DNA of 64,000 nt from Dissophora ornata. Lineage: Eukaryota; Mortierellomycota; Mortierellomycetes; Mortierellales; Mortierellaceae. The stretch spans positions 1 to 64,000 of the forward strand of contig MU616588.1 in assembly GCA_025201705.1 (NCBI GenBank), in the 5' to 3' direction. Position numbers and translations under genes: made by a program. The notes below the pieces were generated by a model. The model was given only the letters and a program-made list of their open reading frames with translations, did no database searches and was not told where the DNA came from. Shown here in pieces: positions 41,968 through 54,066 of the stretch (positions within the stretch are counted from its first letter, which is position 1; the number at the start of each line of letters is the position of its first letter).

Positions 41968-44466
41968 CTACTGGAACAGCTTCTTCTCGATGGACGGATC
42001 ATCACCCGTCTCACCGTCTTCCCGCCAGTGGTTATTTGCGACAATCTCCCACAGAACCTCATGGTGCCTTGCCGTAACGGGGGTATAATCGAGGTGGAAA
42101 TCGGCTGTGTAGAGTTTAGGGTTGTACTCAATAGGCACAGGGTCTCCCTCCTGGAAGAACTCTAGGATAGGCACACGAAAGATGCCCTTGTATCTTATCC
42201 GCTGCATTGGCGAATCCACGCCTAGATTCTCGAAATCATTCAGGAGAGAATCCAACCCGTAGACTGAGGCTCCAGGAAAAGAGAACATGGAGAGATCTTC
42301 TCCAACCCTTCCACCGACTGCATAGGACTGCACCCCATGGGTGTTCTTGAGGCGGTTCAAACTCATTCCACAGGCAGAACCACAGGCACCGTCCGTCATG
42401 ATGACTATCCGCTGTGCGTCATTCTGCCAGGGCATACCCATCTCCAGTGCGCCCAGGTTATGGTTCATAAAAACCTTGGGGGTGTAATTAAGCCGACGGT
42501 GTGCTCGCCGGATGAGTTGATCCTGCAGAAAAAAGTTCGTCTCAAAGTCCTTATGCGTTCCAATGTCCGAGAACGAGCTAGGGTTGAAGTAGCTTGAGTA
42601 GTCGTCGTTGGTTAAATCCACTTGCGCTATTGCCTTGGCACTCATGGACGCCCGGAGGTCGGACTGGTAGACTGAGGTTTGGTTGTCCGTCGGGAACATC
42701 CAGTCGACGAGATCGTACGCAAAAGTGACATATCCGCCGCCGTTGGAAGTCATGTCGAGGATCACATTCCTGACACCAGACTCGTAAAGCCGCTCAAACC
42801 CTTCAACCATGATCTTGCTCTCGATCTCTAGGTTGACAGAATGTGTGGGAATAACAACTACGCCAATGCTGGGTCTCTTGGCGAGTTGGTAAAAGGCGGT
42901 TGTGGTGCCATTGAAGATCATCCACGCGACTTCATCCTTCACGTACTGCCGTTTTTCAATGCTTGGCAGCGACTTTATAGTTTCATGCCGAGGGATATCG
43001 ACTGCCTCCTGAACAGATCCTTCCCATGCAGGCTTCCATGATTCCTTGACTTTGCGCCGCTCTTGTGAGACGCGTCCGGAATGCTGACGGGTGCTCTTTT
43101 TAGGGTTGGGATCCGTGTCCGAGTAACAGTTACGGTTTAAGAAGGACTCTGTGCTTTCAAAGCTATTCCAAGACACAAGTCTGTAGACTTCCCAATCGAC
43201 ATTCAAACGCTCCTCTCTTCCATGCGGGTGAGCCGCCGAAGCTGGGCATTGGATATGGTAGACCATTGTTTGTCGCTCTGGCAGGGTAGCTCTTGATGTA
43301 AACAGCCCAGGATTGAGAGTCCACTCCTTGGTGTCAGCGTTGAAGGTATTAGCGGTGAGGGCTTTGTTCAGTCGCACTCCTGCATCCTTCGATATGGCAG
43401 AATTGACGTCTATGTAGTTCTGGATGGCGTCCAAAGCGTTAATCCCGTCGATGGTGAGGACTTGACACTCCTCCAGGTCGTTAAAGCTCTTGTCCACAAG
43501 AATTCGTACAGTCTAATGATTTCATAGCACAGCGCGTGAGTTACATTTTGCATGATGATGTAAACCCCCCCTTTGTACGCCCACCAGTAATCCAGTGATG
43601 GTATTTTTGGTGCTTTACCTGGACATTGTTGGCTACGGGGGCGTAGAGCTCAAATGGTTGCACAAAGAGGTAGTGACGATAGCAGAAGGCTAGAAAAAAA
43701 AATAAAGAGGACCGGCTATCAGATATGCACTTTGCATTTGCAGGTACAGCACGGGTCTCTGGTTGGTTTCCTGCTCAACGACAAAAAACTTACCGAGGTA
43801 GTTTGCGTGTGCGTCGTTGAGTCGGCTGACTAGAATCTCCACATCCGTTTGGAACTGAAAGTCGCTATGGTATTCTTGCTGGGAGATGAGGTCAAGACCC
43901 TGAAGTATGTCGACTGGTGGATTTGTAAAAGGTTTCGGCTGGTTCTCAAGCATGGCCATGTCCAGAAAGATATAATAGTCTCGGTAGAGGGTATAAAGGG
44001 TGGAAAGGATGGTGTTCGCCTCGGTCACATTGTAGGGGACGTTCTCGTAGCATTGCTGGACATGCGTCCAGGTAACATAGGGCTCTTCCAACTGTCCGAG
44101 GATCCTGCACGGATCCTCCTCCGCCTGAGGCCTTCCTCCTCCTCCCAGCCGAGAAGGGATTTGCCGTTTGTTTTGGGATGACAAGTGCTGTACAGGCGTG
44201 TGGCGTGTAAGCGGCGCAGCGGAGGCTAGTGCTGGCGAGTGCAGGCCGTGCTCACTGCTGCCTACTATTGACAGGGCGAGAAGGACGGCTGCAGTGGCAA
44301 GAGATAATACAATCCTGGAGCCAGGCGTGAGGCGGTGCTTTGAGGACATATACCGACTGCGTCTAGGCGAATTGGCGGTAGTATTGTCGTCCTTTGCTGT
44401 GGCTGCTGGTTGATAGGAAACGACAGCAGCTGAGAGCATGCTGGGGTTGCAGTTCCTGGTTTTCAT
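41968..44466 (-). CDS. S41 family peptidase, membrane-anchored or secreted
   Basis: Serine peptidase of the C-terminal processing (CPAF-like) type. Exons 44466-43794, 43689-43619 and 43512-41968 give 762 aa. The ATG at 44466 was chosen because it precedes a hydrophobic segment (GSRIVLSLATAAVLLALSIVG) acting as signal peptide or anchor; an upstream in-frame start at 44610 adds 48 leader-like residues. A Cys-containing N-terminal domain (DPCRILGQ, HVQQCYENV) is typical of fungal members. The catalytic region has NVILDMTSNGGGYV and MTDGACGSACGM, with Ser627 the likely nucleophile. Substrate unknown; probably acts outside the cell. A dead relative is at 29640-31030. Confidence 0.88.
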
Positions 44467-44823
44467 GACCACAATATAAATGAGTGTGAAGCTAGTGTTC
44501 CTGCACTCCTGAAAGGGCGGATAATCAGTCCGCTTGTGTACAAATCGATCTTCTGCTGGGTTGGCAGAGGATGCAGTGTGTTTACAGGTGTGAGGTCGGC
44601 GTGGGGGCAAGAGTAGATGGGTTTAGGTGGAAGCAGCAGGAAGGAGAGAGAAGAAGCAGAGGAGGGGGGGGGCGGCGTATGAGTGGGTTCTTTTTATTGT
44701 GAGCGCCACTAGACCAGTGAAACTGAGAAAAGAAAGAAGCATCGCTGCAAGCACTCTTGGATGATCGAATGATTGAATGGCATCTGCTCTCTCGGTGAGA
44801 CATGCCCTCCGCTGGCACCTCTC
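44467..44823. other. Short intergenic region with G/A-rich tract
   Basis: 357 bp between S41 start and the Rtc5-like stop, same strand. Purine-rich on plus (GAAGGAGAGAGAAGAAGCAGAGG near 44640, then a G8-type run), that is, pyrimidine-rich for the S41 leader. Confidence 0.4.
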
Positions 44824-47395
44824 TCATGAAGACTGTTCGACAGCGCTCTGCCTCCGTGCGTGGCGATGTCCCCGATCAGGATCAAGCACCCCTGCCATTT
44901 CCTAACGCAATTCGGGGATATACAAACAAAACGGAGGGTTCAGAACGGACACAGCAACAATCACAGCAAACTATAATCCACAACAGCAGCAGCAACAAAG
45001 CTGACTTGTCCTTTCACTTACCAGCAAATCTCGGTCAATATCCTGCTCGCCATCCTTGCCTCGGAGATGGATCGACGCCCGTCGATTGGCTTCGCGCTGC
45101 TCAAAATCCCACTCCTTCTTCTGCCTTGCCTTGGCCTCGGGTTCACCTAGACCCCAGACTTCGCACTCAACCACCTCAAAGTCTATCTCAAAGCCTGACT
45201 GCCGGTTTCCGCCAGCACTCATGTATACGTTTCCGCCAGCAAAGTCTTGCCGGTAACTACCAAAGCGTAGATTGTCGTCCACGTATAGCAGGCAGCTCTC
45301 AGATTCCTGTCCTCCAAACCCCACACCAGCGTTTTTGAGAAAGTGGATGTAGTGCCGATTCTGTGAGCTCGCTGTCGCCGCCACTGGCGCAGCAGAAAAT
45401 GGATCCCTGGCACCGGCTCGACCGGGAATGGGTCGCGAGGATGCGGATGGGCCGTTCGAGGAAGATTGACGGGGACTAGACTTTTTCGCTGGAAAGACTT
45501 CAAAGCAGGGTGACAGCTCAAAGATAGCGAATAAATCGTTTCCCCATCCAGCCTTGGAGACTTTCCACGTCTCCGTTACATATGCTCCGAGGACCATCCT
45601 CTGTCGTTCGTTCTTCCTCAGTCCCACTGGGACGGATGTAACATCAGTCGAGCCTCTCTGGTGGATTGGAAGTGAGCTTTGCGTCTCCGCCGGCTCATCC
45701 GTGATCATTGGTTCGCCGTCAAAGATCGTGCTCAATGCACTTCCTGTGGGAGTCGTAGTGATTGGACTGCGTCCCGCCTGCTTTTCGAACGAGGACCTTC
45801 TGCCATCCATCGTCCGGTACGCACTGTATGGAGGCGAGTTGCTGCTAATCGAATGTCGATGGCGCGAGGAGGCGCTACCGAACGAGATGGACTGCCTCCT
45901 ATTTATTGTAGGAGTTCCAGCAAGTTGCTGCTCGACTAACAGCAGGAGCAAACTTGGGGCAGGGTACTTGCAGACATGGACCTCGAATTGGTTCATGCTG
46001 AATCCGTTCTCGCTCCCAGTGTAGAGCTTCGTAAGTGTTGGGGTTGCTTTTTGTAGTGGCAGGAACCACGATACTACAGCAAGGTCCTCAGAAGTGAGGA
46101 TCGTCGAGGGAGAACCCAAAACGGGGACCGCCGAGATGCCGGGCAAGACCATGTTTTCCTTGAAGCCCGAGTCTGCTGGTTTGAGGAGGTTACCAATAAG
46201 GAAGAGACTGTAAAAATACTGGGACAAAACTTCAAAAAGATTTGGCGTGTTGCGAGAGACATATTTTGAAAACATGCTAAAGTCGATTGACTCTGAGGCC
46301 AGATCAACAGGCGTATGGTTAAGAGTGGCGCTTCTGCTGTAAAGAACGATATGATCCACCATCGACGTGGCTCTGAGTCGATGTGAAAAGCTCGAGCTGT
46401 GGTTTAAAGCTGCGCCTGCGCTTGGAGGCCCATGGCTTTCATCCACGTCGCGGCCTTTGGTGATTTTTTCTATCAGCCAGAAGAGTCCATCCAAGATCTC
46501 AACCAAGTCTCCAGCCTTCACTTTGGGTCCGACCTCCGCGGCGGCGTCGTCCTCTGGGTTCCATTCAAAGTTCGTATGAAGCGTCAGGTCTCTGAGCGAA
46601 TCCTCCATTGTCCTTGTCCGCTGGAGCATGTTCTGCCCTTCAGAAGGCGGCGAGTCACCTCTGTCAGGATTTGGAATCCCGGAAGTGGCCATGTTTTCAA
46701 CCGGAGCTGTAGGCAGCGCCACTCTCTCGGCAAACGATTCAAAGATTGCCTTGAGCGGTTTCACATCCATGAAAATGCTTTCGTCCACCTTGTGGCAGTA
46801 GAGTGCCAAGGGCTTGATGAAATCCCTGACAGTCAAATGGGGAGGCAGCTCCCGGCTGGGCAACGCGCTTGGGTCATCGGGATAAACTGAGAGGTTGCAA
46901 AACGATCGAAAGAAGAGTTCGCCAGCGCGACACCTGCTCGTGGGGATTCCAAGGTATTCCTAGAGTGACAGGCAGGCAGTGGTCAGTCTTGGGTATTTAT
47001 TCTTGTGGTCTGAGGCGTCGTAATAATCAGCTCAAAGTTACCACAAAGGTTGCTTCAGTGATGCCAGGGATTGTTCGGAGCTCCGACTGGTGTGGTTTGG
47101 TGTTGGGCAATTGGGCTTGTCCTTCGGCAGCAGTGGGCTGGTTTTCTGCCTCTGCGGTTTGCTGAGTATGAACTTTGGACCCCGCGTTGTCCTGACAGCG
47201 CTTAAGCTGCTGGAATACCTGGCGCAGCGACAGTATCTCGAGCTCCGAGAACTTGCTGGCCATATCCTTCTGCATTTTGCTGCTGGTCCAGGAGAGACCG
47301 GGCTGTTGGACATGTCGAGGACGACTGCCATTGTCTGATGTGGACGCGAAGGTTTGCTCAGCCTCGCCAGAGAGGAATGACTGAACGGCGCCCAT
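44824..47395 (-). CDS. RTC5: TLDc-domain protein, Rtc5/mEAK7-like
   Basis: Homologue of yeast Rtc5, a TLDc protein linked to V-ATPase disassembly. Exons 47395-47042, 46959-45022 and 44901-44824 give 789 aa with exact phase. The N-terminus MGAVQSFLSG has Gly2, suitable for N-myristoylation as in Rtc5 and mEAK7. The TLDc region includes GWGNDLFAIFELSPCFEVF, NAGVGFGG, LLYVDDNLRFGSYRQDFAGGN and FEVVECEVWGLGEPEAKARQKKEWDFEQREANRRASIHLR. The short last exon restores DLLEMAGV, matching the Rtc5 end; without it the frame would run into an artificial poly-Cys tail. Ser-rich insertions about residues 440-520 are extra to yeast. About 585 bp divergent promoter to the kelch gene. Confidence 0.88.
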
Positions 47396-47981
47396 TGTGT
47401 GGCAGTGCAGGGCAGTTGCTGTTGACAGTTGTCAGGCTGGAAGCTTACGGAAGACGAGTGCTGGCAGTGACGGTGGTCTAGAAGGGAGGGGGAAGTGAAT
47501 GGGTCGATGTATGATGTCACGGTCAACGCATAGGCCAGCAGTCCAGGTAGTGGTGTTGTGGTCTTGCTGGTCTTAGTCTCGTGTAGTCCAGTCTAGCACA
47601 CAGGGGAGGAGATTGAAAAATGGGACTGGCACTCTGTGAGCCATTGGAGGATGGAGAGGCTCTGGAGGCGGGATAGAGGGGGTGGTGCAATAATGTCGAT
47701 GGCGCAAGTCAAATAAACACTTGCATCTGCATGCGGGTCTGAGAGCCTCAGCCCAGTGTTGCTTCCACCCCTGCAGCAATGGTCATATACTCTCCGCAAC
47801 CGACCTCCTCTCCTCATCCACCCACCTTCCCCTCCCTTCGCCTCGTCATCTCCACTCTCTCGCCATCCCTGTCTGTGGCAGCACAAGGTCATCGTCGCCT
47901 TCATCTCCGATCGCGCCGATCAGCGCACACAGCACTAGACGACCCTCTCTTATTTTCCTTATCATCCGCCCAGTATACAAC
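47396..47981. promoter_or_regulatory. Divergent promoter, Rtc5-like (-) and kelch paralogue 2 (+)
   Basis: 586 bp between divergent starts. Plus-strand CT-rich leader at about 47800-47865 (CCTCCTCTCCTCATCC). No regulatory site could be named. Confidence 0.5.
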
Positions 47982-49959
47982 ATGAACAAATCCTCCCTCC
48001 GCAGTACATGTACAGCGCGCATCTTACCTGTCGCTGCTACCGCCATTCTCCTCTTTGCCTCCCTCACACTGCCCTCACACGCACAACTATCAGCCGCTCC
48101 CGTCGCCGTGTCGGGCCCTACGTTTGCCAGGACGTCCACGCGCTTCTACATCCAGGGCGGCAATGATGCTAATTCCGGCCAGACCATCAATGTTGGCCAG
48201 TTTTTCTACCTCGATCTCTCTATCCCCTGGAATGTTACCTCACCCGCCTGGAACCAGCTTAATGACGGTCCTCAACAAAACATCTATCCCTCAGTGTTCT
48301 CCGCCGATCAAAAGTCCATGATTACCTTCCACTTGCCCGGCACACCTTTTGCCTACCGTTACTCGGTCACATCCGGACAGTGGTCGGCCTCGTCCCTGAA
48401 TGTTGCCTATGGTGCCTACCAGGGCGTGAACGCTGTCACGGACCCCGACACAGGGCTCGTCTATTTGGCGGGCAGCTACACAGACCCCTCGCGCAACTCT
48501 ATGGATATCTACAGCTTTGCAACGGACACGATAGTATCAAATGCTCTACCCAATGCATCCGTGGTGTTTGCAGCCAGGTCGTATTACAGCAATGTGTGGA
48601 CACGGAAACGAAATAGCATCCTCTATTTTGGTGGCTACAACAGCACGTTACAGCAGATCCCGAACGGCAATGTCATCACAGAGTTTGTGCCCTCATCACA
48701 ACAGTGGAGTACTATGGTAGGCCAGTAACCAGGGTCTTTTCGATGGATAGGCCTTGCAGTGGAGCAAGAGGAAAATCACCAGCATTTTCCTCGGATGCCG
48801 GAAGAATGAACGTCTATGTATCCCTACAATATCGCTCACTTTTTTCTCTGCTTTGCTCTATTTTCTTATTCTACCATACTGAATAGACCACGACTGGGAC
48901 TGGTCCATCAATGCGAGCTGACCACTGCATGGCTTCGAGTAAGTAAAGTGCATTACACAGCCACTCAGCATACTAACATACGTCAGCATGCTTTGCTAAT
49001 CACAAATACTCTTCATCGTAACAATAGATGACGACGGCTCGGTCATGATAATCTACGGCGGAAGGCTTCTCAATAACACCTTCAGCGGCGAGATCTTTAT
49101 GTTTGACACTGTCAAGCAAGTCTGGACGCAGGGTAACTCGGGCCCTGTTAGAATTTATACGGCCTGCACCATTGCTGGAGATCAATTTTTGGCCTGGGGT
49201 GGCGTCGACAGCACTAGCAATATTGCCGCAGCCACTATTCTGATCTACAACATCACTGGCGGCAACTGGGCCACACAGTACGTCCCGCCAGCATCCTATA
49301 TCGCAAACGTCACTGTAACCTCTACAGCCACAGCGTCACCTACAGACGGTAGCACGACCCCACCATCATCATCAAGCCACTCAGGCGCGATTGCGGGAGG
49401 GGCTGTTGCAGGTATCGCGGTGATTTGTGCAGGAGTTCTCTTCTTCCTGTTCAGACGTCGTCGTCAACACAGAGCAGCTCCTGTCCAGACAACAAGTGAC
49501 CATGACGACGCAGCCTTTAAGGACCCGTCAATCTCAGATCAAGGCGAGGAGCTGCACAGAATGCGGGTGCAACTGCACAATCAGCAGGAGCAGCTCGAGC
49601 TTCAGCGAAGGCTTTTACAGTTACAGCAGCAGCAGCAACAACTGAATTTGCCAGTCCAGCAGCCTCAGTACCAGGATGCGACTTATAATTACCAGCCGCC
49701 TATTGTCTACTCGCCCTCCGGGTCGTCAAATCCAGTCACAGTAACTTCATTAGGCATGGATCCTAACTCTTCACCAGACTCGATCAAAGCTTTAGCCCCC
49801 AGCAGTGGCCTCGCTCACTCCGGTTATATCGATGGCAACAATCAATATGCGGTGACGCATGCGGCGACTCCAACGATCTACACTCCGGCTGTAGCCAAAC
49901 ATGAAAGCAGTTATTGGGATCAACGGCGTGGCAACCCTCATGCTCTCATCGAGACATAG
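47982..49959 (+). CDS. Kelch-like beta-propeller membrane protein, paralogue 2
   Basis: Exons 47982-48716, 48887-48938 and 49029-49959. Signal peptide (ATAILLFASLTLPSHAQ), propeller repeats (FYIQGGND, VYLAGSYTD, ILYFGGYN, MIIYGGRL, FLAWGGVDS), N-glycosylation sites, Ser/Thr-rich stalk, one transmembrane helix (GAIAGGAVAGIAVICAGVLFFLF) followed by RRRRQH, and a cytosolic tail with a Gln-rich coiled segment. Exon 1 is 735 nt in both paralogues and exon 2 is 52 nt in both, with the splice points in the same places (after W-x-T-M and inside DHC-x-A-S). So it shares a direct ancestor with the gene at 19312, though sequence has diverged widely. Function unknown. Confidence 0.88.
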
Positions 49960-50145
49960 ATAGTCTATCAATACGCCACCCCAACAGATTTTTTTTCTGC
50001 ATTTCTTCTCTGCTTATTCAGCAACCACAATTATATACCTTGCGTCAACCATTTACACGAATAAACCAGAATAATGTCGCGTGTGGCAATACACATGGGC
50101 CGCATGTGCTGCTGATCTATTACTTTGTTTTGAGTGATGTACTAA

Positions 50146-52403
50146 CTAAAAGAACTTCTTTGGTGCATTTAAATTTAACCACTTATTAGCCGCCTCAATA
50201 TCAGTCTTTTCAGCCTCCATAGCTTTGACGCACCACCCAAAAGCATAGTGCTCCTTCACGCTCTCAAACAAGAGTTCCGCCATAACCTTCTTCTTTGTTG
50301 TGCCCTCATCAACACACAACCACGTCTTGCCTCCTTCAGAGGACCCAACCTTGGCCTCCTTCAAGATACTCATCATCTCAGTGGCCGCGGTTGTTGCATC
50401 CATCTCTTGACCGCGGAACGTGGCACAATACAGATTCCGACACCATTTGTTTTTGCAACCCACCATCAGTTGCGAATGATAATTCCTTGCCAACCGCTGA
50501 ACCAATTTCTGATTCTTAGGATCCTCCGTCGGGACCCAATACGGGCCAAAGCAACGCTGACAGAGTCCTAGAACATTCGTCGACTTTTCTCGCACGCAGT
50601 TTTGGTTAGAGCAAAGCTGCGGCGCCGCCTGGTTCTGACGCTGGTATTCATGGTTTTCGGCATGGACTTGAACATCCTTCAGAGAAACCATTTGAGAGCA
50701 TTTCTGGCATTGAATTGTACGGTCGCCACAATAGGACTCGTGTGAGGACAGCCCACGGATACGATCACGCGCATTGGACGCGGGCGCGCCCTGTTGAACA
50801 AGTGTATGGCAATAGCGGCAGATAATAAAGCGGTCTGGGCAATTGGTCCGACGATGTCGCGCGAGTTCTGGAAGTGCTGGTGATTCAAAAGTTTCACAGG
50901 TGCATTGATACCACCCGTGATAGATCTCAACATGCTTCATTTTTTCCAGGATGTGTCCATGCTGTACGACCATAATTGAAGGGAGATTTGTCGTTAGATA
51001 ATAGATTTTAGAAAAGACACTATTGACACTTTAAGGGTGAACTGAACGCTGTCCATACATACCTTATCGCAATGATCACAATGAAAATGATTTACGAGTT
51101 CCTCTTTCTTCATGACATCGCCACAACGATCGCATTTGGCATTGTTACGGAAACAAAAGTTGGTATGAAGCATCATTGTCCGCTCCAGAATCCAAAAGTT
51201 GCAGTTGCTGCATTCCTGGTATCCTGCGACACCTTTGTTGGGGATATCCTCCGTGAATGCTGTCGTTAATGGGGATGAGGATACTGTGGAGGACGCCGAT
51301 AGCGCTGACTCTTCGCTGTCGTGATACTGAGCAAGGACAGAATAAGCAACTGTTCCCGTTGGACTCGACGATGTAGATACAGGAGCCGAAGACGCCCGTC
51401 CATATACACTGATATAGATTTCATGCGAGTCCTGCTGCTTGCCATACTCCTGGTCGTTGGCTGGTATGACAATCGTCCTTGGATTTAGTGATGTAAAGTC
51501 GGCCCAGTAATGGTCCAGCAATGATACAGGTGCCACTGTTGAGACAAGAACATCCACATCTCCTGGCTCTTGCACATTAACACGGATGCTGAGGCCAGAT
51601 CTCCTGTTCGGAACGTTAATAGTCCAGCGTTGATATTCGCCAACGACGACGTTTCCTTGAGACTCGCCCCCGATCCGTAGCGACCGATCATTTGTAGGTA
51701 TCCCACCGGCTTGCGATCCGTTGCTGTAAATATGACTTCCTACCGACGTTTCAACCCCAGGCATGTCGGTATCTAGAGGTTCGATGTCGACTTCTAGATC
51801 AGTGTCCGTAATACAGACAGCAAGCCCTGGCTCTGGCTTGAGCTCCTCTACTACAAAGCCAAACTCCTTTGCTCCCTGATGGACCTTGAGAACCTCTCCC
51901 CTTGTGAGGGTGGTGTAGTTCGTCCTCAAAGCGGCCTCTAATAGCGCTCGAAAGTTGAGGATCTCCATGTAGTCAGGCGATAGAGGGCGGAACTTTGCCC
52001 AGACACCCTTGAGGAGCGGCATGTACTTGACCATGACCTGATCGCCTTCGGAGAGCGACAACGAGGACATCATCCATGCCGGTAGGCGCACTTGTCCTTC
52101 TGCCGCAGAGAACTCTTTGACACCGCCATGTGTAAGGAGTCGGTTTGCGGGGTTGCGAATCTGGAAGGTGAGCGGCGAGGGCAGCTCCTGTGATTTCCCG
52201 CTATGGCTCTGGTTGTGCCCATCCTGTGCGCGGCTGTCCCAAGAGGGTTCATTGTCCCCATTGGGTTGTATTGGAGATGAAGGTGAGGCAGAGTGAGCCT
52301 GTATGATAGATTCGAGCGCTCTTTGAGGAAGGATGATTTTGTCCCCCTTGGAGTTCGATGCCGCAGGGCCAACAGTGAAAGTGGATGACCAGAAAAATGA
52401 CAT
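50146..52403 (-). CDS. UFD1-domain protein with Cys-rich zinc-binding C-terminus
   Basis: Related to Ufd1, the Cdc48/p97 cofactor that binds ubiquitin chains. Exons 52403-51063 and 50961-50146 give 718 aa, about twice Ufd1 length. The Ufd1 double-psi barrel region includes DKIILPQRALESI, PLTFQIRN, GVKEFSAAEGQVRLPAWMM and FRPLSPDYMEILNFRALLEAALRTNYTTLTRGE. Residues about 405-560 hold spaced Cys/His (CSNCNFWILERTMMLH, CDRCGDVMKKEEL, CHTLV, CGDRTIQCQKC) like TRAF/XAF1 zinc fingers. The C-terminus has an AZUL-like CSNQNCV...LGLCQRCFGPYW...CKNKWCRNLYC. Likely a ubiquitin-linked regulator distinct from canonical Ufd1. Confidence 0.85.
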
Positions 52404-52529
52404 TTGACGGAGATGTGTATTGCAAATGCAGAGCAAGCTCTGTGCGCATGCCTCTTTATGTTCAATTTGGCTGCGACTACGTAGCCCCAGAACGAACGAC
52501 GTGGAAGCCTTACGTAATTATTCTGAGAC

Positions 52530-53695
52530 TCATTCATCCAGTCGCTGCAGCAGATACGCGACCTCGACCTCCTTGGTCAATGGGATTACAAAGCGCTCGT
52601 ATAAATCTACAACAACATCCGCGTGTATCTTTTGATTCTGCTGAATTTGCTCAAGGCTTTCATCCAGCACAATCTCCCCCTTCTCAGTGATATCATGTCC
52701 ATAGATCATGGCCTTGCGTCGTAATCTCCTCAGAAGCGCAGCCTCGACCTGTCGGTTAGTTAGCAGTTCCATGATACCCTCACGATCCTTGGCTTGGATC
52801 AGGCGAATGAACGTGGCTTGTTGTGAAGGATCCCTAAACTTGGCCTCCGCAATGAACTTGCCTATACCAATGATATGGGTGAATTGACTCTGTCAGTCGC
52901 CAATCAGCGCAACTGATCAACGGGGGAGAGAGGACCCAGTCCTGTTTTACCGTAATGAATGCGTTTGCTCAGTGCCTGCAGGCACTCGACGTCCCTTGTG
53001 GCTGAAGATCCATAGTTCATGTCATCGCCCGGTGCACAAATCTTTGGTACAATGTCCTGCAAGTATCGATCCATGATATCACTGTTTACATTGATGTCGT
53101 TCTTGTGCAGAGTCGGGGGGAAGTCGAGTGTGGGTAGAATCGGCGCTGGCAGTGGCGAGGTGAACGGATACTCATCTGGAGACGTGTAGCGACGAACACG
53201 TGCTGGTTGGCCATCAAATTGACACGTAAAATGTTAGTCTTTCTTGAACAAGGTAAGGAGGCCATGCATCAAGATAGAGCGTTAACATACCATGAACTTT
53301 CTCCATCTCATGCAAGAAGTATCCTAGGAAAGAGCCTTTGAATCCATCGTCGTAATCATAAACACCTGGCTGGTACGTGTACTCGTTCCATGCGAACTGA
53401 GCGCGCTCGATCAGGGCTAAGCAAGCATGGCAGCATGCAGTTCCAATGAGTAACGAGAAGGGATCAGCTGTACAATCCACGAGAAATGAATGAGCGATAA
53501 GGAGTGGTACGACTTACCGAAAATGATTGTGTCTTCGAGTCGAATCAAGACATCGCGAAGCTTTGGTCCATGGAAATGGGGAGTAAGGGGTTAGCATTAG
53601 TTGCCAGCCGCCTCGGACTTGGCCATGTCCTGCTCCCTGCTCCCTTTCGTTACCTTGGCAAGACTGAGGGCCTCATCCTTGTTGAGAAGATCCAT
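52530..53695 (-). CDS. ARO7: Chorismate mutase (AroQ/Aro7 type)
   Basis: Converts chorismate to prephenate for phenylalanine and tyrosine synthesis; cytosolic. Exons 53695-53654, 53560-53518, 53416-53291, 53202-52951 and 52861-52530 give 264 aa (yeast 256). Landmarks shared with yeast Aro7: [86 protein letters not shown] and [19 protein letters not shown]. The allosteric-type loop between helices is present, so Tyr/Trp feedback is plausible by homology. The initial exon is only 14 codons. It is 127 bp upstream of the UFD1-type gene on the same strand. Confidence 0.94.
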
Positions 53696-54066
53696 ATCGG
53701 TATCTTGAAAGGTGCACTTTGAAAGGGAAGCTGAAGGCGTTGGTGCAGGGAGATTGGGCAAGAACAAACAGCGACATCTTACAGCGAGGAGCTTTGATTT
53801 TTTGTATTTTTTTTTTTTTGAGTCACCGTGATTGACTCTTCATCCATCTACCTTCTCCACACGAACAGCGCCATTGAACCCCGAGTCAATTACCTATCGA
53901 AAACTTGAGAACGAGTCGTTCCTCGTCTCTGAATCCAACTTAGTTACCCTCTTGGAGGCTAGGCCTCAGCACTGACCATACACTATGAGGTCTACCCTTC
54001 ACATCACTTTATCACCTTTTCTCCATCGATTCCTCCTTTTTATTATGCAGCTAAATTGTCGTTATA
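53696..54066. other. Intergenic region between SRPRA and ARO7
   Basis: 371 bp, including a T11-type run near 53808-53820. It should contain the ARO7 promoter and the SRP receptor 3' UTR. No ORF of note. Confidence 0.4.

Noticed and set aside
44467..44610. In-frame upstream extension of the S41 peptidase
   Set aside because: Adds 48 residues of low-complexity leader; the start at 44466 places the hydrophobic segment better. Not excluded by data.
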